Positions 32,395 to 43,589 of a stretch of 64,000 nucleotides of DNA are shown here, piece after piece; the stretch's first letter is position 1, and each line of letters starts with the position of its first letter. The notes beneath the pieces are model-generated. The model had not been told where the DNA came from. It was given only the letters and a program-made list of their open reading frames with translations, and searched no databases. Made by a program: the position numbers and the translations under genes. This DNA comes from Chalara sp. BL73 (taxonomy: Eukaryota > Ascomycota > Leotiomycetes > Helotiales): positions 124,001 through 188,000 of the forward strand of contig CAKJVC010000086.1 of assembly GCA_918026815.1 (NCBI GenBank), given 5' to 3'.

Positions 32395-33743
32395 CGAAAG
32401 GGGGTCGGAAGATATCAAGGACAACCCCATGTATTCTGCCATTGCCAAGACATCCAAAATAAGTATGATTTATATGCTGCTTTAATGCTCTACCAATGAG
32501 TTTGTCCACCTTTCCGGAACCTGACCTTTGTAAGACGCTCTGGAAGGGAGTCTATATACTTATTAAAGTCCTCCACTGTAATTTCATTATCCCAAATATC
32601 AAGAACTGCTTCTTGAAGCTCCTTTAAGGACCAGCCACCTAATGGTTTCCTATTCCGGAGCTTTTGCTTTAAAATCCTCCACATATTCTCAATTGGATTT
32701 AAATCTGGTGACGAAGGAGGCCAATCAATCGAGTATATAAAGCATTCCACCCGTGCTTTATTACAAAAACCCTGATTCTTCTTTGTATCTCTTTTCCCGT
32801 GAACCCTACTCCCATCTTCGACTACAAAATAGTCTTCGTCTAAGCAAAAGGCTCCAACACTTTGCTTTTGATTATATTTATCTATACAGATATCCTTTAA
32901 AAGCCCCCGCAAAACTTGGTCCTCGTATTTCTTTTGTGTAAAGCCTTTTCCTTCTCCTTCTGTTGATAGAAACACAAGCTTGCTCTTGAAGTTATACCCA
33001 ATTGCGGCTGCGCAATGTAAAGACGTCCGCCCACTTGTAAACTTGAATTGGATACAATCAAGCCGTTGTCGCTCTCCTCTTTTACGAAGGATCCTAAGTC
33101 GTCGTCGCATATTAGATTGGATAGTTGTCTCGTCGTAATAAAGGCCTTTACGCCAATACTCTTTTGGCCGGTCCCAGTTCGCAATTGAGAAGGTCCACCG
33201 TTTTCGTTTTGAAGCTTCTGAGAGAAAAGGCTTACAATCAGGGACATGGTGGTGATATCCGTAACGAGCAAAAGCAGCTAGAATTGTGTCATTGCAAGCT
33301 TTAATTCCGTGTAAACGTGCAATTTCTTGCAAGGGCATTACTCGCCGGTTAAAATGGCCTGTCATCCACTGAATCATCTCTTCTACTTTTACGTCTGAGA
33401 TAATTGGAGTTCTGCCATGCCTTGTTTTGCCTGTATGTCGATCAGAAGGTCGTAGATTAAGCCATTTTAGTGCTGTAGTGCGAGGGACTTTAGCTAGGCG
33501 TGCTGCTTCTTTTTGAGAGTGGCCTTCTTCAATATAAGACAAGAAACGTACGCGCCGCGGTGTTCCGTGCTCTTTGCGAGCTGTTTTGCGTTTGGTGGAG
33601 CCCATAGCTATTGATTAAAGGGTAATGAAGCTGTAAAAGCTATATAATTGACGGTGTTGTGAGAGCGAAGGTGCTAGAACAGCGTGGCATTAAACTCACC
33701 GCCTTGCATGGGGGTGTCCTTGATATCTTCCGACCCCCTTTCG
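32395..33743 (-). mobile_element. Tc1/mariner transposon, 1349 bp, likely intact
   Basis: Inverted termini begin CGAAAGGGGGTCGGAAGATA at 32395 and mirror at 33743, about 40 bases with one mismatch seen. TA stands at 32393-32394 and 33744-33745. It contains a single uninterrupted transposase. The right TA is shared with an abutting MITE (33746). Near-perfect ends and an open ORF suggest recent activity. Confidence 0.85.
32490..33605 (-). CDS. Tc1/mariner transposase, 371 aa
   Basis: It starts at ATG 33605. Two N-terminal HTH segments (SYIEEGHSQKEAARLAKVPR and the stretch around VEEMIQWMTGHFNRRVMPL) should bind the termini. The catalytic domain shows LYYDETTIQ, VEDGSRVHG and WPPSSPDLNPIENMW, i.e. 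the Asp, Asp and Glu of a DDE enzyme; I count 41 residues between the second Asp and the Glu, more than the 34 typical of Tc1. It would excise and insert the element at TA. Size is normal for the superfamily. No stop or frameshift. Confidence 0.85.
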   Translation of the reverse strand: MGSTKRKTARKEHGTPRRVRFLSYIEEGHSQKEAARLAKVPRTTALKWLNLRPSDRHTGKTRHGRTPIISDVKVEEMIQWMTGHFNRRVMPLQEIARLHGIKACNDTILAAFARYGYHHHVPDCKPFLSEASKRKRWTFSIANWDRPKEYWRKGLYYDETTIQSNMRRRLRILRKRGERQRLDCIQFKFTSGRTSLHCAAAIGYNFKSKLVFLSTEGEGKGFTQKKYEDQVLRGLLKDICIDKYNQKQSVGAFCLDEDYFVVEDGSRVHGKRDTKKNQGFCNKARVECFIYSIDWPPSSPDLNPIENMWRILKQKLRNRKPLGGWSLKELQEAVLDIWDNEITVEDFNKYIDSLPERLTKVRFRKGGQTHW

Positions 33744-33745
33744 TA

Positions 33746-34183
33746 CAAGGGGGTATCATGAACGGGCTGGCCCCCCTGGTCAGAACATCAAAAATATGAG
33801 AATTCACATCCAGACGCAACGCAAATACTCCCATTTTGTTAGTAATTGTGTCCAAAGCAAATGCAGACAATATGCCTGGTAAATACTATAATCGCAAGTC
33901 TTTTCGCGGTTCGAATCGCTTTCCTAGCTAGCGATTAAGCAAAAGAAAAATGTATTAACATCCTACTTTCTACAAGATTCTCACTAGCTACAAAGAGTTC
34001 AGGCTGTTATTAATGCTAAAAAAGGCATACAAAGTGTTGAAATCAATTACATATTATTTGCATTTTCTTTAGATACAATTACTAAGAAAATGGGAGCATT
34101 TGCGTTGCGTCTTGATGTGAATTCTCATGATATTTGATGTTCTGACCAGGGGGGGGGGCCAGCCCGTTCATGATACACCCTTG
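33746..34183. repeat. 438-bp MITE with about 130-150-bp inverted ends
   Basis: The ends CAAGGGGGTATCATGAACGG and the mirror CCGTTCATGATACACCCTTG are flanked by TA (33744-33745, 34184-34185). The inverted arms run to about 33875 and 34050 with a few mismatches and a longer G-run on the right. The first bases resemble the neighbouring Tc1 termini (C-rAAGGGGGT), suggesting a related transposase source. No coding capacity. Confidence 0.75.
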
Positions 34184-34185
34184 TA

Positions 34186-35778
34186 TGCCAACACCAAAGC
34201 TAGCGAGTACCATTCGGTCAGCCGTTGGCCCATCAACCACTTGGAGCCTGTTCTGTTTTCTCCGCCATATTTTCGATTATCCGTTAGATTGTGATTGGCT
34301 TGTGAACATTACTCTATTCCGGCACATATTCCTCCCGCCTTTCCCTCCCACTCGTCATCATCTCCACCAAGTTCGAATTTTGGATCTAACGAGTCAAGGT
34401 AGACCCTCGGATCATTGATGATTCGCTCGCTTCATCGCGGAGACGTCGAGGCTGCCTTAGCACAAGCCCCGAAAAACCTCAGCCGCCCTCCTTCTCTCAA
34501 ACGAGCTGCCAGCAGCATTATTTATAGCCACCGATATTTCCACCTAGGATGTTATACACACCGCCTCTCTTACCGAAATCAGCCACCTGCCCTCTGATGA
34601 GATGATGCAGTTCCAATGCGATCCTCCCCTACCAAGTACATACCTCTGGTACAATCCTCATATCAAGTCTCCATAGCATAACCAGCAACTTCAAGACGGT
34701 CTCCGGGCCGAGTGATGTTCACTTCCATAAAATGTGCCCTCGCTTCAGACTTGCCAAAATTTATTGAATGGTTAACGGAGATCCTAATCTGCAAAGGGCT
34801 GACGATCCTAAACTAGGTACATGCGATGCGTGTGCATTGCGGCCCCATGTCCTGAATCTACCATGTCTCTTCGCACAATAATCATTCCATGAAAGCATAA
34901 CCAAGAATTGTTCGAGCTCCTAATCTATAACCACTTAAGTCCATGTTATCAAGGTCCATGCATTAAAGCGGGACGGCACGGTACGTGGATGATCTAACAG
35001 TCCCGTCTGAACATGCCACAAAAGTCTACGTGCTTGCGTGAACATCTTCAGTTTTGTCTCCAGAGAGGAAGAGCCACCACCAACGACACCTTGCATGAAC
35101 GGATTGGTATCGTTCTGATCAACATTCCAAGCCATTAAAATTAAGCTTGAAATTAGCTTGGCATTAATAAAATTGCACCAGAATCCTTCCATCAATGCTT
35201 CGAAGTCGAGAAGAGGTTCGAGTTGCCATATGTTTCATTCCTTCTTCTCCACAACAGTTCCTTCACCATAAAAATATGGCAGGCTTGGCCTTGACCGGTC
35301 GCGTTGCCTGGATACCCTGAACCATGCGTAGGAGCCTCGTGCAGGAGTCGGTCTTCGATATCCGCGTGCATCCATTGTCAGGACTTACCAAGAACCACAC
35401 TTTCCTGACCTACCGGTTGAAGCCAAAATTTCCCAAATGTAAGCTCCTTGTATAATTCTGCCGAGCTACCCTCCATCGGTTATACAGTGTTTAGAAATCC
35501 ATTCCTTGGGCAGCATGAGCTTGTTGAGCAGCGCAGGGTTTTGATTCCTCCCAAACGAAAGCCAAGGCCCCGCATAAAGCACAGACTACACCTTACCTTT
35601 CATCCTTAATGAAATGTATAAATAGCCACGTACTATAATAAAATTAATATGCAATAAACGCTCGATTCTAGGCTTCTAATAATGTAATTTTTATAATTTA
35701 TTATTAAGAACTAATAAAGTTATTAAGTCAGGAGGTAAAGCTGTAGAAGCTTACTACTAAGGTTAAACGAGAATCAAC
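34186..35778. other. Long stretch without a recognisable gene
   Basis: About 1.6 kb of mixed composition. A minus-strand frame at 34935-35195 is the longest but lacks motifs and neighbours that would support it. The right part (35630-35760) is A/T-rich and probably decayed repeat DNA. Confidence 0.4.
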
Positions 35779-36413
35779 CCCGCCTACCATAACTTTGAGG
35801 ATGTGAGGGTTTGGTGGCCGGCACCTGAGCAGCAGGCTATATACCCCAATTTGAGTACAGTGAAACCTGGTTATATCGGAACTCCTTATATCGGAAACCT
35901 CTATATATCGGAAAGGAAGTCTGGAACGGCCGGTTTTTGGCTGTGTATATCGGAATCCTCTTTATATCGTGATCGGAATGGATTTGCTGAAAATTTGTTA
36001 GGTTCCGATGTAAAAAGCGTAGAAATCCTGCTTAATAATACACATTTTTAACGAACACGTGACAAATTTATAAGCCTTTTGTACTTTTTATACATTTATG
36101 CTTAGTTATACATATTTATGAAACTCGCTATACCGGAAACCTCTATATATCGGAATGCTGGGGTGGCACGGAGCATTCCGATATAACCAGGTTTCACTGT
36201 AGGAGGGCTCTAAATCTACTCTCTATTCCTGCAATGAGTGCAGCGCCTGAACGTCTATTCTCGTCTCGCAAAATCACTATTACTGATCGCCGTAATAAGC
36301 TTTCGGTAAAGGTAATTGAAGCATTAGAGTGCTTAAGGTCCCGGTATCACGTTCAAAGGTTTGATCTAGAGGGTATAGAGGAGCAATCGATAGAGGAAGG
36401 GGGTGGGAAATAG
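35779..36413 (+). pseudogene. hAT transposase C-terminal fragment split by a MITE
   Basis: Removing the MITE at 35858-36199 together with one TA joins FEDVRVWWPAPEQQAIYPNL to SRRALNLLSIPAMSAAPERL in frame. This is the hAT dimerisation region, ending at TAG 36411. It is a different hAT from that at 25-27 kb (SIPAMSAAPERLFSSRK versus GIPAMSTDAERAFSSAK). The N-terminal two-thirds are missing. The rejoined frame proves both the hAT identity and the exact MITE insertion. Confidence 0.8.
35858..36199. repeat. 342-bp Tigger-type MITE, TA target
   Basis: The ends CAGTGAAACCTGGTTATATC and the mirror at 36199 are flanked by TA (35856-35857, 36200-36201), with internal repeated TATATCGGAA boxes. The termini differ by one base in the first 20 from those of the Tigger element at 22591-25306, so it is probably a non-autonomous relative. 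Confidence 0.85.
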
Positions 36414-36439
36414 AAGCTGGGAGCTTGGGGTCACGTGGA

Positions 36440-36575
36440 GTTGTACGGCTGTACGTATTATATATGAGTTATTTTACGGCGGTGCTATTCTGTACGTATT
36501 TTTGGCTAGAATCTGTACGGCCGTACGTATTATGAGGTAAAAATACGGCCGTATGTACGGGGGTATACACTACTG
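36440..36575 (+). repeat. hAT subterminal palindromes (TACGGCCGTAC)
   Basis: Right of the hAT stop the motifs CTGTACGTATT, CTGTACGGCCGTACGTATT and TACGGCCGTATGTACGG recur within about 130 bases. Short palindromic subterminal repeats are the usual transposase-binding sites of hAT elements. The exact terminus is not resolved. Confidence 0.5.
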
Positions 36576-36829
36576 GCTACACTGAACCTGGGTACAACTC
36601 TTCCTTGGCATGGCCCCTCGTAGTGGACGCGTATCCAGAACAGCACCCAGAAAAATTATTCAAGGTCGTGCATACAAGAGGGTTTGCGCCGCGATTAGCT
36701 TGTGTAGAGAGATATGGCAAATTATATTCTCGATTCTCGCGGAGCACAACGCGTCGGAGTTCGCTGGGCACAACGATTTGTACAACGTCAACCGGAGCTA
36801 AAGACGCGTTTTACACGTGCTTATGACTT

Positions 36830-39225
36830 TCAAAGGGCATTATGCGAAGATCCTGAGCGGTATCTGTGACTTCCATAGCTCTGCCTAGCTGTCATGCTTG
36901 TCTTAGCCATACATAAAAGCTTCATCAGCTCTGCTCTGGTTTGATTTATCTCTGACTGGGTTGCTCTAGCGCCCGTTTCAAAGTCCATCTGTATTTTCCT
37001 TCCATCCTCTTGAGGTGGCCAAAGCTTCCGTTTTCTGTTTGGAGATAACACACCGAGGACGTTTCGAGAAGGCAAAAATTCTGCTCGTTCAAAGTCTATC
37101 CAAGCCACTCTTGATTCACCTGGATACACAAGTATGTTCCTTGCCGTAGGATCCTTCTGCAATATCCCGAGCTCGTGTATAGCCTGTAGACCTTGAATAG
37201 CTTCCGTTATGACGGCATTTGAGATAGGTGATTGTATCTGATGTCCCGCAAAGCTGAGGAACATCATGCGGACAATACCCACGGCTCCAGCATAGTATAA
37301 TGGTCCTGGAACTGTCGTCTCTCCTAGATGGACAGGAACATATTTCCCTTGAATCGGTTGGAGACGTTGGTAGACTGTAGATTCATGCCTCAGATCTTCC
37401 GCACACTCAATTCCGGTGCCTTTCGCGACAAATGTATAATAGTATCGAGGCAATTGAATCTTGAATAATGCCCCTCTAGCTCCATAGACATTCATTTCCT
37501 GGCAATAGTCAAGCTGATCCTCCAACATTTGGCGGACGGCTCTTATGAACGTTGATTTGTTGAGTTTGTGCGAGTTTGCCCCATGTTTCCTAACATTTGG
37601 ACATGATCGGTCAAGCTGGCCATCCGTTACCAAGCCCAGGAGACAGTTTGAAGTACAAAAAGCCCCAAGGCTCCTCCTGCGACCGGTACCATTATGCACC
37701 ATCTCCTTTTTCGAGACTTGAGAACCACAAGGTCTCAATCCGGCCGACCGAGATTGGGAGCGGCCGGAACTTGATGATGGTTCTCGTCTGCTTGGGGTAT
37801 CAGGGCCATGATCTGGATCTTCCTCATCATCACTAGAACTCGATGCGGCCGAAGGACAAGCGTCTAGATTATGTATCTTCTTACGAGGTCGGAAACGTAT
37901 TGGAGACCGGATGACGTCTCCCACAACATTGGGGGATGGCTGATATTCCGAGGACGGCACTTCATCCATCGCGATAGCCTCCTCAGCATCCTTGACTATG
38001 ATAGCCCACGTCTTAAGTTGACCGAGAGCGTTCTTGGTCCATTGTGCGCCTCGCGGAGGCGTTCGCAGTGCACGGAGCGTAAATGCAACAGCCTGGCCAA
38101 CTGCAGTCAGATGCAATCGATTCGGATGCTCGCTGTCCTCATCCCACCCCGTTGACAAACCCACATCTCCTTTAGGAACCGAAAGCGCATAATATGCCGT
38201 TGATGGATCGTCTGGGATGCGCAGAAAGATCGTTGCTTCTCCCGTATAAATTTGGCCATATTCCAAACCAGCCTTGACCATATACGAGAAGCCTTGCGTA
38301 ATCACCGCGGCGACCAGACGACGGCAGCGGACTGCCACGCTCTCGCTGTCGCTCTGCTCCACAACCTCGTTCAAATCCATCTCACCGAGACCCTCATTGA
38401 TATGAGCCAAGGTCAATTTATGCGGCGCTTTATATTCTATTGTCAGCGCTGCAACGCGATGCTCCATCTCCCCATCTCTACCCGATATGTTGTAAACACA
38501 AAACTGGTCTGCCCGCGGACGGGATGGGCGCATTGATGATGTAGCGACAGTCTGATTACTGCCGCACTAGTCTGGAGGCGTTTAGAGCGTCGTGGGCCTG
38601 CAGAGATACTGAGTGATTGAATTCCTTCTGCTGCTCGATCAGGACTAAGAGTGTTGCTATGATTTTCGAACCTGATAGAACCTCTGAGACCAAAGCGGGA
38701 TCGCAATACGGTGTCTTCGTACAGGCGCTCAACGATCTGGGCAACCGGGTCTTCGACCGTGAAGCGAGCAAAGCTGTTGAGATCTAACTCAGACCCCATC
38801 TGGCGCCGCCGAACGACCTCTCCTAATTCTTCGAGCGTGTGTAAAGAGGTGAAATGTCGTTCTAGCACAAATTCCGACTCCATCAAAGCATCCCATATTC
38901 CTGCCTGCTGGTCGTGGAAATTTGGCCATGGCAAGATCCGATCGGGGCGCGGTTTGTTCTCTGCATTGGCAGCGTTACCCTGCGTTGATTGTGTGCTGTC
39001 GGGCTGTATGGTGAGGCCGAGGTAGAGGTGGGTATGGCATGCATCGAGGAACTCAGGCAGGGTTGATTTTCCTGTTCTTCTCTCGTATGATTGTCGTTCT
39101 TCTTTGCGGAGTCGCTGCTCTTCTTCACGGCGTCGTCGCTCGTCTGCCTCGCGTCTTTGTGCTTCTTGCTCGCGGCGTTGTGCATTCTCAAGCTCTTTCC
39201 GAAGGTTTTCAAGTTCTGATGCCAT
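36830..39225 (-). pseudogene. Coiled-coil protein-kinase-like gene, frameshifted
   Basis: From ATG 39225 the product begins with a charged coiled coil (residues 1-50, EAQRREADERRRREEEQR) and continues with STLPEFLDACHTHLYLGL and HFTSLHTLEELGEVVRRRQM. Near 38540-38580 the frame changes by a small indel; the next frame (RPRADQFCVYN, KAPHKLTLAHINEGLGEMDL) runs to 36830. The C-terminal third is kinase-like: FVAKGTG (VAxK lysine), a catalytic-loop equivalent GILQKDPTARNIL and a DFG-equivalent WIDFERAEF. I know this architecture as a family expanded in many ascomycetes, with unknown substrates. Here HRD is replaced by QKD. The single frameshift makes this copy doubtful; a sequencing error is the alternative. 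Confidence 0.7.
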
Positions 39226-40221
39226 CTTCTGAAGTAAAATTGGTCCGTGCAGGATATTGTTATTGTAATTTTTGTGTGAATAAGGTAGACTTGTTCATTT
39301 CGTGTTATTAATTATAAGGCGTGAAAGCGCATTGCCATGTGTTGCCTTGTTTACAAAGGTAGCACAGGAGGCAGAATAATTTGTTGAGGCCTGAGGCAAT
39401 AATTATGTCGTACCTAGAAACAAACACCACGATCGCGAGAACAGAACTTTTGCAATCACACAACAAAATCCATATCTAACCGCTCTATTTCCTCAATTGA
39501 TCTACGGGCACGTTACATACCTCAGTCAATACCTTAGTGAGATAATCCTGCGTATCGAATCTGCAAATGAGCAGCCAATACCAACTTCCTTTGTTAGAAC
39601 CAATGAACCCTGCATAGTCCTCACCAACGTAACTAGAGGCAAACAAAGATTGTAAGACGTTCTCTTGGCATAGAAAACCTCCATAGATCCTGGGAGAGAG
39701 ACGTGGGAAGTGAGGAGGGGGGTAAGGAACAAGGATGGACTTGATGGGGGAATCTTAAACAATACTTGCAGGAAGGCAGCACATTTTATAGTTTTCACGG
39801 TACTCCTCAGGCAATATAGAGCAAGAATAACTTAGAGAACATGAGAGAACTGAATTCTTTGGGTATCACAGTACAGGGAGAGAGTCGGTGGAGCCGATCT
39901 CGCCCAATTTTTCCCCTTCAAGTTGTACATAACCTTACAGCAACGGCGTTGGACAGTGAGGAGCTAAGCACATACTCGGCAATGGACCATTTGACCACTT
40001 ACCAACTAAGTAGGTCATCAACTGAAGTAGGTCATCACGTCCGCACTGACATTAAGATTCGACCCTAACTGTGGCAGGTCATCAATGGGGGATGTCATTA
40101 ATTCCAGGTCATTAACTGGAGGAGGTCAACTGAAGACCGTCAACTGGGCGTGGACATCATTTGCGGTCCAAATAAACTTAACTAGGGAAGGCCGCATCTG
40201 TACTGACATTGAGAGCTCAGT
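39226..40221. other. Intergenic with degenerate GGTCATCAAYTG repeats
   Basis: At 40010-40160 short variants of AGGTCATCAACTG recur several times, and CGTCCGCACTGACATTAAG at 40038 resembles a segment at 40265 within the end of the HET remnant. No gene recognised. Confidence 0.4.
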
Positions 40222-40680
40222 TCACGGACGGTCATCCATTTTCAGACCTACCGAGATCATCGTGTCCGCGCTGACATTAAAGTTAAGCTCCCATGCCCTC
40301 TGGTCATCCGCCCTGGTGTCGGGCTTGGAGGTATCCGAAAGGTAGACGTAGCAGCGCGCAGCGTTCTGATACCACCGAAACATGGAATTGATCGCCGCGC
40401 CAAGCTCGACCGCATTCTTCTTATCGATGCAGCAGGTGTCCACCCAGAAGTATCCAAGTCCATCGGCTGCGGCCTGCGTCGCGCAGAACTGAATCTTCCT
40501 CCACCCAGCCTTGCTCACCGTCTTGCTCATGTCCGCGCCGACTTGGATCTCCTAAAAGATGACCTCCTCTTTTCCCCAGGTATGAGAGAGTATTGCGTAG
40601 GCAGGGACATCGCCGCTGGTAGGTTCGCGAAAGACGATCTCGCCGTCAGGTTCGCGTGGCAAGAGGCGTATAAGAGACAT
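40222..40680 (-). pseudogene. HET-domain N-terminal remnant
   Basis: From ATG 40680 the minus strand reads MSLIRLLPREPDGEI, then YAILSHTWGKEEVIF, a TAG at 40552-40554, and in the same frame GWRKIQFCATQAAADGLGYF, WVDTCCIDKKNAVELGAAIN and SMFRWYQNAARCYVYLSD. These are the conserved blocks of the HET domain of fungal nonself-recognition proteins. The TAG sits where the family usually has Gln. The end of the HET domain and any partner domain are missing; similarity fades after WELNFNV at about 40290. Non-functional. Confidence 0.75.
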
Positions 40681-41637
40681 GGGTGGAGGTTCGCGAGCGA
40701 TCTCATGGCAAGCGCGACTCGTATCACTCGTTCGGCATATTCGCGCAAGCACTGCGATTTAAATGTCGACATGATGCGAAGCAGACGTCGAAGAACTGAC
40801 AGTGAGAAGGATACGCAGTCGTGATCGTAGGAGCCGCCCACGAGGCTGCATCGAGGCGCAGCCTGGCCAGCCACTTGCATGGCGAAGGCAGACCGAACGC
40901 GAAGGGACGCTTCCTTTTATTTAGGACAAGTTGTCCATCGTTGTTGAGATGCTGGAGGCTATTTCAGATCTTACGTGTCTGGTAAAATTTATTGGTTACA
41001 TACACAAGAAGCTCTTCCAGGATGTGTGAAACGCCGTGTCGGTAATTGTGGGTCATGAAAGTCATCAGCCTTTTTCTTTCTTCTATTTTCTGCTTCACAC
41101 CTCTTCCTTTATCCCAATTCACCATCAATTGCTTTTGACTTTAGACGCTTCTATTATTTACGAAGTACAGATCCCTCTTTACGCACAAGTAATTGGCATG
41201 GCTGCTGTAATCATATCATCTGATAGCTCCTCACCAGGCTCTTCTACATCAGATTGGACCGTAATATTCCCTTGCTCCCTTGGTTTCAGGATCTTGTCTC
41301 ATTGCGAAGAGTTGTTTGACCACTTATCCTTCGCTTATGCTTTTTCAAATACAATTCTGCCTTTCCTATTCAAACTTTCTGCTTTCTGTTCGTGCATACC
41401 CTACGCTAATTGTCCTGTATCGCGCATTGACTGTACTTTTGCGCTTGCAAATTCCTATAATTTCATTTCTATTATTTGTATTTTCCGCGATCACGATTTT
41501 GTTCGCGTTGCTATGTCTGTTGAAAAGATTTAAGACCTGTGCTCCGTTCTTTTACACCTGACGAAGAAATAAACTATTACATGTTCATTTTCTGAATACA
41601 GCATACTTACCTTCCAGCATAAAAGCGACAACTAACA
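40681..41637. other. Intergenic; promoter side of the next gene
   Basis: T- and CT-rich sequence at 41070-41560 upstream of the ATG at 41638, as is common in fungal promoters. Open frames there are low-complexity hydrophobic translations and not convincing. Confidence 0.4.
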
Positions 41638-43306
41638 ATGCTTAGGACTTCATCTAGAAATACACCGCTTTACGCCGATAGACAAGGAGATGAAGATATT
41701 ATTCCCCAAATTACGAAGCGTAAACGCACTTCTTCAAGCTACGCTTTAGATGAATCATACAGCAAGGTGAAAGCCGAGCCCTCCATGAAGCGCTCTAAAA
41801 ACCAAAATCTCAAAGGTGTTATCGTTGGAGTGTGTCCGAGTCTAATCAGGTGATCCCTGAAGACAAGCATGTCGTTCATGGCTTCATTGACGTCCATGAC
41901 AGACTGCGGACCAGAATCTATGCAGAAAACAGAAAGGGAAAGCCCCTCATGAGCAACATGCCATTTGGTGCGGGGGGCTGTTGGGTAACATTTGAAAGAA
42001 TCCTTTTCGATGCGCATCTAATCACACTCAATTTTGCTGAAGTGAAAGAATACGTCAAAATTAGATCACAGGATGCGCCTAATGAGGCAGGTGAGGAGAG
42101 AGATGAAGCCAACCTGCGAGCTGTGAAGAAGGCAAAGGAAATAGTTGCTGCATATGAAACAGAGCCTAGAATCAAGCCTATCGTCAATCGACCAGCGATG
42201 CAGCCTACATCAAGCAGTGAACGCGATTCTCTTCCACCCCAGTCACTAAGCAGCAACTCAGGCTTTAGAACCATTAATACGCCCTCAAAGGCTTCTCCAT
42301 CGGATGATGCCACGCAAATAGGCGTATTGATTGGTTATTGGGCTGATTCGGACTCACCCCGTGATGAGGATAAGCATGCGGTTTATGGGGTTGTTAGTGG
42401 GATTGGCAGCTTCCGTGTCAAGGTCGTCAAGAGTACGAGAGATGGGCGTTATTTGGAGGGAAACATTCCTACTGGTCCTGGTAACATGTGGCTACATTTT
42501 GATAAAGTTGTCCGTAAGTTATTTCTGTTACATCGTTATCAACGACAATCTACAGTTTATTATCATGCCGCAGCACACCTAAAGGACAATCCCCCAAATG
42601 AATCGTGACCCAACTATCTTCTTCGTTAGCTCAAGGACTGATATTCTGAATAGTTGAGCCACAGCTAGCTAAGTTGAATCGGGCGGAGGTTAAAGAGTAT
42701 GTCAGTATTCTTCAATTCGGCTCCGAAAAGAAGGGAAGAAAGATCAGTGAAGCGGAAGCCATCAAAGAAGCTCAAAGGAATGTTGCCGCGTCATTAAAAA
42801 CCGCCTCTACTTCGATCAACTCTCCAGCTGGACGTCACAGTAATGGAGCTGTATCTGGTTTGGGAGATTCACTTCGGCACAGTACCAGATCTGAGCAGAG
42901 AACGTCGGCCAAGAAACATCCGCAGCAAGAAGAGCTTACAGCAACGATGGAAAAGAGTCGACGAGAAAAAACTGAGGCCAGAGCCCGAAAGGCTGAGAAA
43001 AGTAGAAGAGAAGCGGCAACCGCCGTTGAAGAGGCTGCTCAAGCTGAGCTTAAGAACAATCTCAAGAAGCTTAATAGGGTCTGGATAGCCCGGCAGCAAC
43101 AAACCGGTACTGTTTCGAATGCTAGTACTCCTCCTCCTACACATGGAATAGCTCCCAGCGAGGAAGTCAAATATCATAACGGTATCAACTATGTGAGAAA
43201 ACAAGCTGGCCCATTTCAAGGCAAGCTGGTGAGTGATGCTCAGATCTTATGTATTGACGGAGAAGATTATGTAGAATATAGGGTCTTGACTAAGCCGTGT
43301 TTCTGA
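41638..43306 (+). pseudogene. Unknown protein with a duplicated domain, one frameshift
   Basis: ATG 41638 in the context AACAATGC. The product has a basic N-terminus (ITKRKRTSSS) and then two copies of an about 85-residue domain. Copy 1: GVIVGV, EDKHVVHGFIDVHDRLRTRI, GGCWVTFERILFD, NFAEVKEYVKIR. Copy 2: GVLIGYWADSDSP, EDKHAVYGVVSGIGSFRVKV, GNMWLHFDKVV, NRAEVKEYVSIL. A charged coiled coil (KSRREKTEARARKAEKSRRE) and a final segment ending CIDGEDYVEYRVLTKPCF follow. A 140-bp intron at 42514-42653 (GTAAGT...TAG) splits copy 2 in frame. Near 41831-41835 one base is missing: adding one G would turn GVCPSLIR* into GVWSESNQ, matching copy 2. I do not recognise the domain. A sequencing error is possible. 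Confidence 0.6.
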
Positions 43307-43589
43307 ATCGAACAAGGGGATGTCTTCTTATTTTGTACACGTATAACCACCCGAGGATTGCGGGGATGTATAGTAGTTACGAGCTGGGTTGTAAAAAGAT
43401 AATAGAAAGTTCCCAGAATCAAAAAGGCACTATACACCTTTCCTAAAGTGAATGTTTGGTTCGATATACTTCCATAATTTTCGAACTTGGAGATAATTGG
43501 AAAGCTTGCTTTCTTACTCGAGTCAGAACCCAGTGCGGTCCATCGTGTGATTATGTCTGCACTGTTTATCCGTTAATTCCGGGCTGAAT

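Noticed and set aside
33895..33930. tRNA gene or SINE B box (GGTTCGAATCGC)
   Set aside because: It lies in the loop of a MITE; no matching acceptor stem, D arm or A box is found around it.
39526..39798. 90-codon minus-strand frame as a gene
   Set aside because: No family motif, unusual composition, and no supporting splice or start context.
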